Program-made: the position numbers and the translations under genes
The notes under the pieces: generated by a model
Databases searched by the model: none
Seen by the model: the letters and a program-made list of their open reading frames with translations, nothing else
Told to the model about the DNA's origin: nothing
Part shown: positions 35,061 through 43,516 of the stretch, piece after piece
How positions within the stretch are numbered: the first letter of the stretch is position 1
Layout of the letters: every line of letters begins with the position of its first letter
From: an uncultured Candidatus Melainabacteria bacterium
Lineage (GTDB): Bacteria; Cyanobacteriota; Vampirovibrionia; Gastranaerophilales; Gastranaerophilaceae
Length of the DNA: 64,000 nucleotides
NCBI GenBank assembly: GCA_934700335.1
Contig: CAKUXM010000004.1
Coordinates: 62,001 to 126,000 of the forward strand
Direction: 5' to 3'

Positions 35061-36482
35061 TTAGTTCTCAATCTTTGAAACTTTAAATACGCCACCGTTT
35101 TTTGTTATCATTTTATTTTCGATATTATAGTCATTTATAAGTTCTAAATTTCCGTCTTTTTCTATAACTTTATCAAAATCTTTTGTACGTGTTGCATAAT
35201 ACCAAAAAGATTTATACTCAGTTGGAAAATTGTTTTCTGATTTCAATTTATACAAAATCTTGCCGTGTTTACGTTCAAATGGAACAATAATTTTGTTTTT
35301 CATCTCTGTATCTCTCGTATAATAAAGAAAATCAGGCAAAGCAATATTGTCAACAATAACCAAATCATTTGCATTGACATTTTCTAAAAAATATTCCGTT
35401 AATTCTCTAGACTCAGAGTTTTTGTAATTTACAGAAATTGGAATAAGAGAAAGCAAGACAAAAATCAAAACCAATCTTGACTGAAAATTTTTCTTTCTAA
35501 TCAAAGAGGCAAAGACCATTGCTAAAATTATTATTGTATATGGCAACAAAAATAGCATAAAATGTTGATATGCCGGATATAAATGTACTTGACTCAACAT
35601 AATTGTGCAAATAAATGTCCACATTACGAAAGAGATTTCAAACTGTTTTTTTTCTGCCATAAAATAAATTATCCCAACTGGTAAAATAATTGAAATAATT
35701 AATATTGCAAATGGTATTTCATTATTAAAAAAGTAAGCCACAGGTAACGTAAAATGATTAAAATCACCTGCAAAAAGACTTGTCATAAAATTATTATAAA
35801 AGCTATAAATATTTGCAAAATATAAACCGAATAAACCAAAGCCTACCAATATTGGTGCAAATAAAATTAGCCATTTTTTGTACTCTTTTTGAGAAATCAA
35901 TAAAGTTAACATTCCCACAAAAACTAAAATTGCAGAAGGGAAAGAAAACCAAAGAGTCAAAGCTAGACCTGTTCCAAAGATTAAAAGTTTTTTCCAGTCA
36001 TACGATTTTAAATCAAGTTTCAAGAATAGATAAAAAATCAAAATTGCAAAGAACACATCGAGCGTATATGGTTTAAATTCAGCACCAAAATAAATCATCT
36101 TAGGGTTTATTGCAAACAATAACATACTAAAATTGATGGGCGAAGAATTATCACCAAAGATTTCTTTTAATAAGTAATAAAAAGCAATTAAACTTCCGCA
36201 ACTAAAAAAGAAAGGCATACTTCTAAAAAATATTTCAGAAGTCGAAAATAGAGACACAATCCACTTTGTACCTACCAAAAACAAAGGCGGTGAAACTTGC
36301 TGTAAATGTAAAATATCAAACAAATTAACATATTTTAGAGAAAGAATGTTGTATGCTAAAGCTGATTCATCAAACGAGAACGAAACGTTTTTAACAAGCG
36401 TTCCTAGTCGCAAAAAGATACCAAGAATTATGACAATTCCAACAAACAAAAAGCTTGAATTTTTTCTCACATTTTCTTCCAT
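35061..36482 (-). CDS. Polytopic glycosyltransferase (ArnT/PMT-like, GT39/GT83 type)
   Basis: A 473-residue protein with about ten membrane spans. The first outside loop has SFSFDESALAYNIL, the acidic D-E pair expected for polyprenyl-phosphate-dependent transferases of the PMT/ArnT/AglS fold; the C-terminal 110 residues form a soluble outer domain. The sugar and acceptor are unknown. ATG 36482 is chosen because a longer frame (to 36683) would cross the crcB start and reads unlike protein; TGG-TATATT ends six bases before this ATG, indicating a leaderless mRNA. Confidence 0.8.
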   Translation of the reverse strand: MEENVRKNSSFLFVGIVIILGIFLRLGTLVKNVSFSFDESALAYNILSLKYVNLFDILHLQQVSPPLFLVGTKWIVSLFSTSEIFFRSMPFFFSCGSLIAFYYLLKEIFGDNSSPINFSMLLFAINPKMIYFGAEFKPYTLDVFFAILIFYLFLKLDLKSYDWKKLLIFGTGLALTLWFSFPSAILVFVGMLTLLISQKEYKKWLILFAPILVGFGLFGLYFANIYSFYNNFMTSLFAGDFNHFTLPVAYFFNNEIPFAILIISIILPVGIIYFMAEKKQFEISFVMWTFICTIMLSQVHLYPAYQHFMLFLLPYTIIILAMVFASLIRKKNFQSRLVLIFVLLSLIPISVNYKNSESRELTEYFLENVNANDLVIVDNIALPDFLYYTRDTEMKNKIIVPFERKHGKILYKLKSENNFPTEYKSFWYYATRTKDFDKVIEKDGNLELINDYNIENKMITKNGGVFKVSKIEN

Positions 36483-36488
36483 AAAACA

Positions 36489-36497
36489 AATATACCA
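36489..36497 (-). promoter_or_regulatory. Extended -10 promoter of the glycosyltransferase gene
   Basis: Minus strand TGG-TATATT (36497-36489), then six bases to ATG 36482. A TGGACA 18 bp further upstream may serve as -35. Leaderless arrangement. Confidence 0.5.
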
Positions 36498-36498
36498 T

Positions 36499-36527
36499 TT
36501 TAATCGCTCGTTTGTCCATTTTATAAT
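36499..36527 (+). promoter_or_regulatory. crcB promoter
   Basis: TTTAAT (36499-36504), a 17-bp spacer, TATAAT (36522-36527), with a second TATAAT directly after. It is back-to-back with the glycosyltransferase promoter. The leader is about 20 bases with AAAGGA and has no room for a fluoride riboswitch. Confidence 0.5.
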
Positions 36528-36555
36528 ATAATTAAAGCAAAAAAGGATTGAATAA

Positions 36556-36945
36556 ATGTTAAATTTAATATCAGTTTTCATAGGTGGCGGAATTGGCGCT
36601 ATCGCAAGATATTTAGTAAGTTTAGGTATAGTTAAACAATTTGGAGAAATGGAACTTCCAATCGCAACATTTTCAATAAACATTCTTGGTTGTTTTCTAC
36701 TAGGATTTCTTTACATTTTGTTTTTAGAAAAAACAAACATGAATAACAATCTAGGTTTAGCTCTAACCGTTGGTTTTTGCGGAGCTTTTACAACCTTTAG
36801 CACCTTTTCGTTAGAAATTTTTAAACTTATTGAAAATCAACAAATAATCCAATCATTTTTATACATAATTCTTAGTGTAATAATCGGTTTATTGTCAGTA
36901 ATAATCGGTATTCACTGCGCAAAATTTTTAATAGCAAATAGTTAA
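36556..36945 (+). CDS. crcB: Fluoride channel CrcB/Fluc
   Basis: A 129-residue dual-topology fluoride exporter with four membrane segments. Seen: GGGIGAIARYLVS at the start, PIATFSINILGCFLLGF with the pore Asn, and VGFCGAFTTFSTFSLE, the Phe-box and sodium-site region. It works as a dimer in the inner membrane. First of three genes crcB-tcdA-ogt; tcdA follows after 13 bp. No fluoride riboswitch is visible. Confidence 0.93.
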   Translation: MLNLISVFIGGGIGAIARYLVSLGIVKQFGEMELPIATFSINILGCFLLGFLYILFLEKTNMNNNLGLALTVGFCGAFTTFSTFSLEIFKLIENQQIIQSFLYIILSVIIGLLSVIIGIHCAKFLIANS

Positions 36946-36958
36946 TGGGAGAGAAAAA

Positions 36959-37717
36959 ATGCTAAATCAATTTTCTAGAACAGAATTATTATTGGGAAAA
37001 GAAGCACTTGAAAAGCTTAAAAATTCAAGAGTTGCAGTATTTGGTATTGGTGGAGTTGGAGCATACGCAGTAGAAGCACTAGTAAGAAGTGGTATCGGTA
37101 CAATTGACATTGTAGATGATGACAAAGTATGTATCACAAACTTAAATAGACAACTTTATGCTACGAGAAAAACAGTTGGCAAGTACAAAGTGGAAGTTGC
37201 GAAAGAAAGAATTTTAGACATAAACCCAGATTGTATCGTAAACACCCACCAAACATTTTACACTCCTAAAACAGAAAACCAATTTGATTTCTCTCAATAC
37301 GATTACGTAATTGATGCGATTGATACAGTTGTTGGAAAATTATCATTAATTGAAAAATCAAAACAAGCAGGCGTACCTATAATTTGTGCTATGGGTGCAG
37401 GAAACAAGCTTGACCCAACAAAATTTGAAGTTGCAGATATTTCTAAAACATCTGTTTGTCCATTGGCAAAAGTTATTAGAACAGAATTAAAAAAACGCAG
37501 AATAAAAAAGGTTAAAGTCGTATATTCAAAAGAATTACCAATAAAACCAAAAGAAGATATGTCAATAAGCTGTAGAAACCACTGTGTTTGCCCTCCAGAT
37601 ACAAGAAAATGCACAGTAAAACACCAAATACCAGGAAGCACAGCATTCGTACCACCAGTCGTTGGTCTTATTATTGCAGGAGAAGTTATAAAAGATTTAA
37701 CAGGCATAAATGGATAA
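36959..37717 (+). CDS. tcdA: tRNA threonylcarbamoyladenosine dehydratase (TcdA/CsdL)
   Basis: An E1-like enzyme that uses ATP to cyclise t6A at position 37 of tRNAs. Seen: VAVFGIGGVGAYAVEALVRSGIG (nucleotide-binding glycines), DDDKVCITNLNRQLYAT, DAIDTVVGKLSLIE and CAMGAGNKLDPT, all as in TcdA. 252 residues. The C-terminal CRNHCVCPPDTRKC holds four Cys, more than usual. It overlaps ogt by eight bases. A ThiF/MoeB-type activator is less likely because the TcdA-specific ADISKTSVCPLAKVIR stretch is present. Confidence 0.9.
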   Translation: MLNQFSRTELLLGKEALEKLKNSRVAVFGIGGVGAYAVEALVRSGIGTIDIVDDDKVCITNLNRQLYATRKTVGKYKVEVAKERILDINPDCIVNTHQTFYTPKTENQFDFSQYDYVIDAIDTVVGKLSLIEKSKQAGVPIICAMGAGNKLDPTKFEVADISKTSVCPLAKVIRTELKKRRIKKVKVVYSKELPIKPKEDMSISCRNHCVCPPDTRKCTVKHQIPGSTAFVPPVVGLIIAGEVIKDLTGING

Positions 37718-38231
37718 GACTTTATTTTATAAAACAGAATATTCTTCACCACTCGGTAAATTAACTATCTGCGCAAAGAATAACCACCTTGTTGGACTTT
37801 GGATAGAAGGTCAAAAATATTTTGCTAATACTGTTAATGTAGAAATGATTTCTGAAGATAGTCTTGAAATTTTTAAAAAGACTAAAAAATGGTTAAACGA
37901 ATATTTTAAAGGCAATCGTCCAAATATTAAGTACTTAAACCTTTCACCAATTGGAAACGAATTTAGACAATCAGTATGGAAAATTCTATGTAAAATTCCT
38001 TATGGCGAAGTTACAACCTACGGAGACATAGCAAAAGAGCTTGCAAAACAAAAAAGTATTGAAAGAATGTCAGCACAAGCCGTTGGAGGGGCAGTTGGAC
38101 ACAATCCTATATCAATAATTATCCCTTGTCATCGAGTTATTGGCAAAAACGGCAAATTAACAGGTTACGCCGGAGGATTAAATGCAAAAAAATATCTTCT
38201 AAATTTAGAAAATGCAGATATTAAATACTAA
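37710..38231 (+). CDS. ogt: Methylated-DNA-protein cysteine methyltransferase
   Basis: Suicide repair of O6-methylguanine: the methyl group is moved to the active-site Cys in IIPCHRVIGKNGKLTGYAGG. FRQSVWKILCKIPYGEVTTYGDIA is the helix-turn-helix DNA-binding part. 173 residues, ordinary Ogt length with an N-terminal RNase-H-like domain. Starts inside the end of tcdA. Confidence 0.95.
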   Translation: MDKTLFYKTEYSSPLGKLTICAKNNHLVGLWIEGQKYFANTVNVEMISEDSLEIFKKTKKWLNEYFKGNRPNIKYLNLSPIGNEFRQSVWKILCKIPYGEVTTYGDIAKELAKQKSIERMSAQAVGGAVGHNPISIIIPCHRVIGKNGKLTGYAGGLNAKKYLLNLENADIKY

Positions 38232-38293
38232 TACTTAACGGTTATAATGTTTGTATATTATCGCAAATTGGTCTTATTTATAAAAAATACAAT

Positions 38294-38950
38294 TTAACAA
38301 ATCTCAAAATAGTTTTTATTAGTTTTTATAAAACCCTCTTTTTGAAGTTTACCTATCTCGGCAGACATTGCAGATCTTTCTACACATAGATAATCTGCCA
38401 ACTCTTGTCTGTTATAAGGAATTTTAAAAGTTTTTGAATTATTCTGCATAGATACTATTGTAAGATAATTTAGAATTTTTTCTCTAGTTGTTCTTTTAGA
38501 TAAACATTCTATTTTTTGATTTTGGCTTATATTTTTCATTGATAAAATACTTAAAAGATTACGTATTAAGACAAGATGATTTTGACATAATTTTTTACAT
38601 GGAGTAATAATTTTATGTACATTTATAAATAAAATTAAACTGCCTTGTGAAGCTTCAATACATATAGGCAAAGTCAAATCACATAAAGAATAAGACACAC
38701 CCAAAAGTTGATTTTCACCAATTTGTGATAAAATTGAACGATTACCAAAATAATCATATTGAACTATTTGTAATTCACCTTTTAATACAATTCCACTTTT
38801 GTCAATTTTGTCGCCATTTTTAAAAACTAATTGATTTTTCTTGTATTCTTTAATGTCAGCATTTAAACACTCTAACATAGGAAGAATTTGAAAGTTTTCT
38901 ATTCCTTTAAACAAAATACATTTTTTTAAATTATTAATATACTCTTCCAT
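38294..38950 (-). CDS. Crp/Fnr-family regulator, likely HcpR-like
   Basis: A 218-residue regulator: a cyclic-nucleotide-binding-like domain (KNQLVFKNGDKIDKSGIVLKGEL) and a C-terminal winged helix (IPYNRQELADYLCVERSAMSAEIGKLQKEGF). No FNR-type four-Cys cluster is seen. ATG 38950 has AAAAGGG four bases upstream, while an ATG at 38977 has none and lies in the operator. It faces hcp across 84 bp containing a 16-bp perfect palindrome. By analogy with HcpR, it probably senses nitrosative stress and activates hcp; the name is by context. Confidence 0.82.
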   Translation of the reverse strand: MEEYINNLKKCILFKGIENFQILPMLECLNADIKEYKKNQLVFKNGDKIDKSGIVLKGELQIVQYDYFGNRSILSQIGENQLLGVSYSLCDLTLPICIEASQGSLILFINVHKIITPCKKLCQNHLVLIRNLLSILSMKNISQNQKIECLSKRTTREKILNYLTIVSMQNNSKTFKIPYNRQELADYLCVERSAMSAEIGKLQKEGFIKTNKNYFEIC

Positions 38951-38960
38951 ATTACCCTTT

Positions 38961-38976
38961 TGTTGGATATCCAACA
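38961..38976. promoter_or_regulatory. 16-bp palindromic operator between the Crp/Fnr gene and hcp
   Basis: TGTTGGATATCCAACA, perfectly symmetric, centred at 38968.5, 66 bases before the hcp ATG and next to the regulator's ATG. Crp/Fnr proteins bind such dyads, and if hcp starts near 39010 the centre is at about -41.5, the class II activator position. Confidence 0.7.
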
Positions 38977-39034
38977 TACTTATTTGTGTAATTAATATAA
39001 ATTAAATATTGGTAAAAGTAAAGGAGACTCAATT

Positions 39035-40573
39035 ATGGATAAAATGTTTTGTTTTCAATGTGAACAAACAGCAAAAGGATTAGGTTGCACTATTCAAGGA
39101 GTTTGTGGAAAACACTCTGACACAGCAAACCTTCAAGATATTTTGACAAGTTCTGCTATTAAATTTGCAAATTGCGTAACTTATAACAAAGAAAACGCAG
39201 ATATTATCATTGAAGCATTATTTGCGACAATAACAAACGTTAACTTTGATAATGACTCAATCAAAGAATTAACTCAAAATATCACTGAAATCACTCCTTG
39301 CAATAAAACTTTTGATATAAATTCTGTTTGGAATAGCGAAAACGAAGACAAAAGAAGTTTAAAATCTTTAATTTTGTTTGGCTTAAAAGGTATGGCAGCG
39401 TACGCACACCATGCAAGAATTTTGAATTATATAGATGAAGAAGTAGATAAATTCTTCTTTGAAGCATTACAAGCTATTTCAAAAGATTTATCAACAGATG
39501 AACTTTTACAACTTGTTTTAAAAACAGGTAAAATCAATCTAAAATGTATGGAGCTTTTAGACAAAGCAAATACTGAAACTTATGGAAATCCTGTACCGAC
39601 AAAAGTTTCAACAGAAATTGAAGCTGGACCATTTATTGTTATAACAGGACACGACTTGCATGATTTAGCATTATTACTTGAACAAACAAAAGATAAAGGC
39701 ATAAACATTTATACGCATGGTGAAATGTTACCGTGTCATGCGTACCCTGAACTAAAAAAATACCCTAATTTGAAAGGTAATTTTGGTACTGCATGGCAAA
39801 ATCAACAAAAAGAATTTGAAAATATACCTGCGCCAATTCTATTTACAACAAATTGTATCATGCCTGTAAAAGACAGTTACAAAGATAGAGTTTTCACAAC
39901 GTCAGTTGTAAGATATCCAGAAATCGAACATATCGGTAAAGACAAAGATTTTTCACCAGTTATAAAAAAAGCCTTAGAATTAGGTGGCTATAAAGAACCT
40001 CAAAAAATGACAGGTATAAACGGTGGAAACACATTAACAGTTGGTTTCGGACACAACACAGTTTTGTCTGTTGCAGATAAAGTTATTAACTCGGTGAAAT
40101 CAGGTGATTTAAAACATATTTTCTTAGTTGGCGGTTGCGACGGGGCGAAAAGCGGTCGTAACTATTACACAGAATTTGTAAAAGAAACACCGAAAGACTC
40201 ACTTGTTCTAACCTTAGCTTGCGGTAAATATAGATTTAATGATTTAGACTTAGGGGAAATAAATGGTATTCCACGTCTTTTAGATATGGGCCAATGCAAT
40301 GATGCTTATTCTGCAATAAAAGTTGCAGTCGAATTATCAAAAGCATTTAACTGTTCGGTTAATGAATTGCCATTATCGCTGGTATTATCTTGGTATGAGC
40401 AAAAAGCCGTTTGTATTCTATTAACCCTTTTATACTTAGGTATAGAAAACATAAGACTTGGTCCAACATTACCAGCATTTGTTTCACCTAACGTATTAAA
40501 TATTCTTGTAGAAAAATTTAAGATTAAACCTATCACAACAGCAAAAGAGGATTTAGAAGAAATTCTTGGATAA
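39035..40573 (+). CDS. hcp: Hybrid-cluster protein (hydroxylamine reductase)
   Basis: An iron-sulfur enzyme of anaerobes that removes NO or hydroxylamine. Seen: the N-terminal cluster MFCFQCEQTAKGLGCTIQGV with further Cys before HSD, and hybrid-cluster ligands in the second half (HGEMLPCHAYPEL; TTNCIMP; VGGCDGAKSGR; CGKYRFNDLD). 512 residues fits the short (anaerobe) class. Shine-Dalgarno AAGGAG. Expected to be under control of the divergent Crp/Fnr regulator. A strong hairpin follows the gene. Confidence 0.96.
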   Translation: MDKMFCFQCEQTAKGLGCTIQGVCGKHSDTANLQDILTSSAIKFANCVTYNKENADIIIEALFATITNVNFDNDSIKELTQNITEITPCNKTFDINSVWNSENEDKRSLKSLILFGLKGMAAYAHHARILNYIDEEVDKFFFEALQAISKDLSTDELLQLVLKTGKINLKCMELLDKANTETYGNPVPTKVSTEIEAGPFIVITGHDLHDLALLLEQTKDKGINIYTHGEMLPCHAYPELKKYPNLKGNFGTAWQNQQKEFENIPAPILFTTNCIMPVKDSYKDRVFTTSVVRYPEIEHIGKDKDFSPVIKKALELGGYKEPQKMTGINGGNTLTVGFGHNTVLSVADKVINSVKSGDLKHIFLVGGCDGAKSGRNYYTEFVKETPKDSLVLTLACGKYRFNDLDLGEINGIPRLLDMGQCNDAYSAIKVAVELSKAFNCSVNELPLSLVLSWYEQKAVCILLTLLYLGIENIRLGPTLPAFVSPNVLNILVEKFKIKPITTAKEDLEEILG

Positions 40574-40577
40574 AAGT

Positions 40578-40614
40578 AGAAGGCGCAAAATCCGGTTCGG
40601 ATTTTGCGCCTTCT
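40578..40614. terminator. Bidirectional hairpin between hcp and ybaK
   Basis: A 17-bp perfect stem, AGAAGGCGCAAAATCCG (40578-40594) and its complement (40598-40614), loop GTT. T tracts on both sides are short. It lies five bases after hcp and eight before the ybaK stop, so it serves both. Confidence 0.8.
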
Positions 40615-40621
40615 TAAAAAC

Positions 40622-41095
40622 CTATGCTGTAATCTCTTCAAAATCTACACGAATAATCTTTTGTATATCGTTTGGTGAAACTTCTACCTGATATCCTATC
40701 TTACCTGCGCTGAACATTATCGTATCAAAATTTAGTGCAGATTTGTCAATAACCGTCTTAAAAAACTTTTTCATACCAATCGGAGAACACCCCCCATGAA
40801 TATATCCAGTCAAAGGTAAAAGGTCTTTACTCTTTAACATTTCAACTGATTTTTCGCCAACTGAATGCGCAGCCTTTTTAAGGTCTAATTCTTTTTCTAC
40901 AGGTAACATGAATACATAATGATTGCCAGATTTTGCAACAGTTACAAGAGTTTTAAAAACTCTGTTTGGATTTTGGTTTAAAGCATGTGCAACTTCAGAA
41001 CCACTAATTGCATCAGTATCTGCGTAAGAATAATGATTGTAAGTAATCTTTGCTTTATCAAGCATTCTCATTACATTTGTTTTAAAATCACTCAT
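40622..41095 (-). CDS. ybaK: Cys-tRNA(Pro) / aminoacyl-tRNA deacylase YbaK/EbsC
   Basis: A 157-residue trans-editing enzyme of the INS superfamily that clears mischarged tRNA(Pro). Seen: NRVFKTLVTVAKSGNHYVFMLPVEKELDLKKAA, with the catalytic Lys in FKTLV, and LLPLTGYIHGGCSPIGMKK, the GxxxGGxSPxG signature. The stop of the upstream 41099-42727 gene is three bases away, so the two may be co-transcribed. Confidence 0.93.
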   Translation of the reverse strand: MSDFKTNVMRMLDKAKITYNHYSYADTDAISGSEVAHALNQNPNRVFKTLVTVAKSGNHYVFMLPVEKELDLKKAAHSVGEKSVEMLKSKDLLPLTGYIHGGCSPIGMKKFFKTVIDKSALNFDTIMFSAGKIGYQVEVSPNDIQKIIRVDFEEITA

Positions 41096-41098
41096 TAT

Positions 41099-42727
41099 CT
41101 ATGTACCATAATATTCAATTGCATCTAAATCATCTTTCCAATTCATTGCATCGTGTATTTTTGCAATAGTTTCTGGGAAGTGTTGTTGTAAGTATTGAGC
41201 ACGTATACCTATAGAAATTTTTCCTTCTGCAATTGTATTTGTAATTGCGTTTGTTTCTGCAACAACCTCTGATAAGCCACCAAATTCACCGCCATAATGA
41301 CCTTTTGCTTGCGTAAAATATTTAACATGATTGCGTTCTTCTTCTGAATGGGACTTGTTAAATGTTTCTCGTTCTTTTAAATATGTTTCTTTAATATCTT
41401 TGTTACCAGAGAACATTTTATTTTCACCTAAAAGCTTTTCTCTATAAGTCTTTTGGTTTTGAGCATCTTTTGCATGACCTAATTCATGCAAGAATACAAA
41501 CAAATTATCCATGATAGCAATTTCTTTTGATACTGGACTAAACCCTGCTTGATAAATATCATTTGTACTATCCATTTTTCCGATATTTTGAACAGTTTCA
41601 AATAGTTCTTCACCAGAAACTTTCTTCAATAAATTTACTAAATCTTTTTTGTTTCCTGTTAATTTCTCTTCAAAATTAATAGAAGCTTCTCTATTATGGT
41701 GTAAATCTTTCACTGTAAGCTTTTTATCATCAGTTGTGATATCGTATTTATAACCATTTTTCGATGATATAAAGTGATTATCATCAACAACTTCAAATGA
41801 TTGAGATAAACCCATTAAAATTTTACCGTTTTTATCGGTAATTTTATAATCAACAATTTTGTTACCTTGTGGGTCATTTTCATATAAGAATTGTGTTCTT
41901 GTACCGTTATTAGATTTAAAATCACGTTTTATAGAAACAATTCCAGTCTTCTTATCAATAGTAGCCTTTGATGCCTCTTTTGTTTCGCCGTTTGGATAAA
42001 CATACGTAACATCATACACACCTTTAACCTCAGAAGGCGTCATTTTTTCTTCTCTAATTATATTACCATTTTTATCTTTTTTCACAACAGTTTGTTCAAG
42101 AATATTGTATTTCATTTTTTCATAGTCATATTTTTTCTTAACTGTTGTAACTGTATTATTTCTGAAATCAATGTCTTTTTTGATATCAATATTTATATCA
42201 CTCAAATCATATTCCGTTTTTGCTATCATGTCAGCTGTATTAGCATCGAACTTAAATTTTCCTTTAGAAGCACAGCATAGAGTAAATTCTTTTTGTGGTT
42301 CATATTCATTTTGTTCAAATTCATCTGGTTTTAAGCCTTTTGGTAATTTAGAAATAGCACTCAAAACTTTTTCATTAAATTTATCATCTTTTAAATCTTT
42401 ACCCATACGGTAAACAGCTTTCATATTTCGCATATTAAAGCTTGTATTGTCCTTAAAAGCGTTTACAGTCTCAAAATCTAAAACTTTTGTAGCGCAAGAA
42501 ATTTTAAAATCATTTAGTTCTTTTTGAGAAAATCTTGGTTTACCTTCTGCGTTTTTCATATTCGCAACAAGTGTTTCTGCGTCTTTTTCAGTCGGTTTAG
42601 TAACATATTTTTTAGAAGATACAAAAACATCTTGAATTGGTTCATTCAAGTTTGCAAGAGGTTTATTTTTATTTTCTTTTATAGGATTAAAACTAGGTAG
42701 CCCTACTTTAATTCCGCCTATAATCAT
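41099..42727 (-). CDS. Putative zinc metallopeptidase-like protein, unknown family
   Basis: A 542-residue protein without signal peptide. Its C-terminal 130 residues have FVFLHELGHAKDAQN (HExxH, His 414, Glu 415, His 418) and a later Glu in GLSEVVAETNAI (487-491), a gluzincin-like arrangement. The middle is rich in short strand repeats (KKDKNGNIIREE, VYPNGETKEASK, ITDKNGKILMG) like toxin or wall-associated repeats. The N-terminus is Pro/Asn/Lys-rich. I recognise no exact family. It could be an exported effector through a non-classical route. It ends three bases before ybaK. Confidence 0.6.
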   Translation of the reverse strand: MIIGGIKVGLPSFNPIKENKNKPLANLNEPIQDVFVSSKKYVTKPTEKDAETLVANMKNAEGKPRFSQKELNDFKISCATKVLDFETVNAFKDNTSFNMRNMKAVYRMGKDLKDDKFNEKVLSAISKLPKGLKPDEFEQNEYEPQKEFTLCCASKGKFKFDANTADMIAKTEYDLSDINIDIKKDIDFRNNTVTTVKKKYDYEKMKYNILEQTVVKKDKNGNIIREEKMTPSEVKGVYDVTYVYPNGETKEASKATIDKKTGIVSIKRDFKSNNGTRTQFLYENDPQGNKIVDYKITDKNGKILMGLSQSFEVVDDNHFISSKNGYKYDITTDDKKLTVKDLHHNREASINFEEKLTGNKKDLVNLLKKVSGEELFETVQNIGKMDSTNDIYQAGFSPVSKEIAIMDNLFVFLHELGHAKDAQNQKTYREKLLGENKMFSGNKDIKETYLKERETFNKSHSEEERNHVKYFTQAKGHYGGEFGGLSEVVAETNAITNTIAEGKISIGIRAQYLQQHFPETIAKIHDAMNWKDDLDAIEYYGT

Positions 42728-42811
42728 GAATATTCCTTTAAAACACTACATGAATATAAACGCATTTGGATAAAAAATATTGCTATTTAGAGCAAAAATG
42801 TAACAGGAAGT

Positions 42812-43303
42812 TTAACCTTGGTGTAAAACAACATTACCCGTTTTTAAAGTTTCTTTTACGTTAATAACTCTTTGGTTTGAACTACCAACCCAATGAAGGG
42901 TATTATCATTCAAATTTTGAACAAATTCGCCGTCAATTAAAACATCTAAATTTTCAATGCCGTCTAAATCACAAATTTGTTCCCATTTATAACCTGTATA
43001 AAGCCAAATAGTTTTTTCTGGAAGTTCTTCTTTAATCTTTTTAGCCAATCTAAAAACTTCTGGACGATTGCTAGGGAACAATGGATCACCGCCACTGAAA
43101 GTTATACCCGCAATACAAGGATTTGATAAAGCTTCAAAAAGTTCATCTTCTGCCTCTTTATCAAAAGGTAAACCACCCTTTTCGTCCCATGTAATTGGAT
43201 TTTGACAGCCTTTGCACTTGTGATTACAACCTGCAACCCAAAGTACAGTTCTTAAACCGTCCCCATTTAGCATATCTTCTTTTGTTATGTTGTGGTAATT
43301 CAT
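42812..43303 (-). CDS. nrdG: Anaerobic ribonucleotide reductase activating protein
   Basis: A radical SAM enzyme that installs the glycyl radical on NrdD. Seen: the cluster motif CNHKCKGCQNP (CX3CX2C) near residue 30, GITFSGGDPLF, and the C-terminal SSNQRVINVKETL. 163 residues is normal. Located after nrdD; a hairpin and a repeat lie in the 211 bp between, so its level may be set separately. Confidence 0.96.
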   Translation of the reverse strand: MNYHNITKEDMLNGDGLRTVLWVAGCNHKCKGCQNPITWDEKGGLPFDKEAEDELFEALSNPCIAGITFSGGDPLFPSNRPEVFRLAKKIKEELPEKTIWLYTGYKWEQICDLDGIENLDVLIDGEFVQNLNDNTLHWVGSSNQRVINVKETLKTGNVVLHQG

Positions 43304-43335
43304 TAATCTCTCTCTAAATCATTAGTTTTATAATT

Positions 43336-43365
43336 ATGGGTTTTGATTTTTTAATCAAAACCCAT
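43336..43365. terminator. Hairpin between nrdD and nrdG
   Basis: A 13-bp stem ATGGGTTTTGATT (43336-43348) / AATCAAAACCCAT (43353-43365), loop TTTT. T tracts on both sides are imperfect. On the minus strand it would reduce read-through from nrdD into nrdG. Confidence 0.6.
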
Positions 43366-43422
43366 TAAATTTTGTTTGTGTCTCACAGCTTGCTCAATTT
43401 TCGTCCTTCCGAAAATTCGTCT

Positions 43423-43516
43423 GTCTTGCTCGTTCGCGTTAAACGGCAATTTTGAGTTTTGCTATCGTGATTTCATCACTCTCACAAAAGCTCTCTAGCC
43501 TCTGCTCACTCGTGCT
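43423..43516 (-). repeat. Diverged copy of the island-border repeat
   Basis: GTCTTGCTCGTTCGCGTT...AAACGGCAATTTTG to CTCTAGCCTCTGCTCACTCG matches, with substitutions, the inner part of the repeats at 46457-46550 and 56669-56763. It ends at the nrdD stop codon. It carries no tRNA piece, so this GAGC/GAAC-rich element exists independently of the tRNA scars. Confidence 0.65.

Noticed and set aside
36483..36555. Fluoride riboswitch ahead of crcB
   Set aside because: Only 73 bp separate crcB from the divergent gene, the promoter takes most of it, and no riboswitch core sequence is seen.
36483..36683. A 67-residue N-terminal extension of the glycosyltransferase
   Set aside because: It would cross the crcB start on the other strand, lacks a ribosome site, and a promoter sits directly before ATG 36482.
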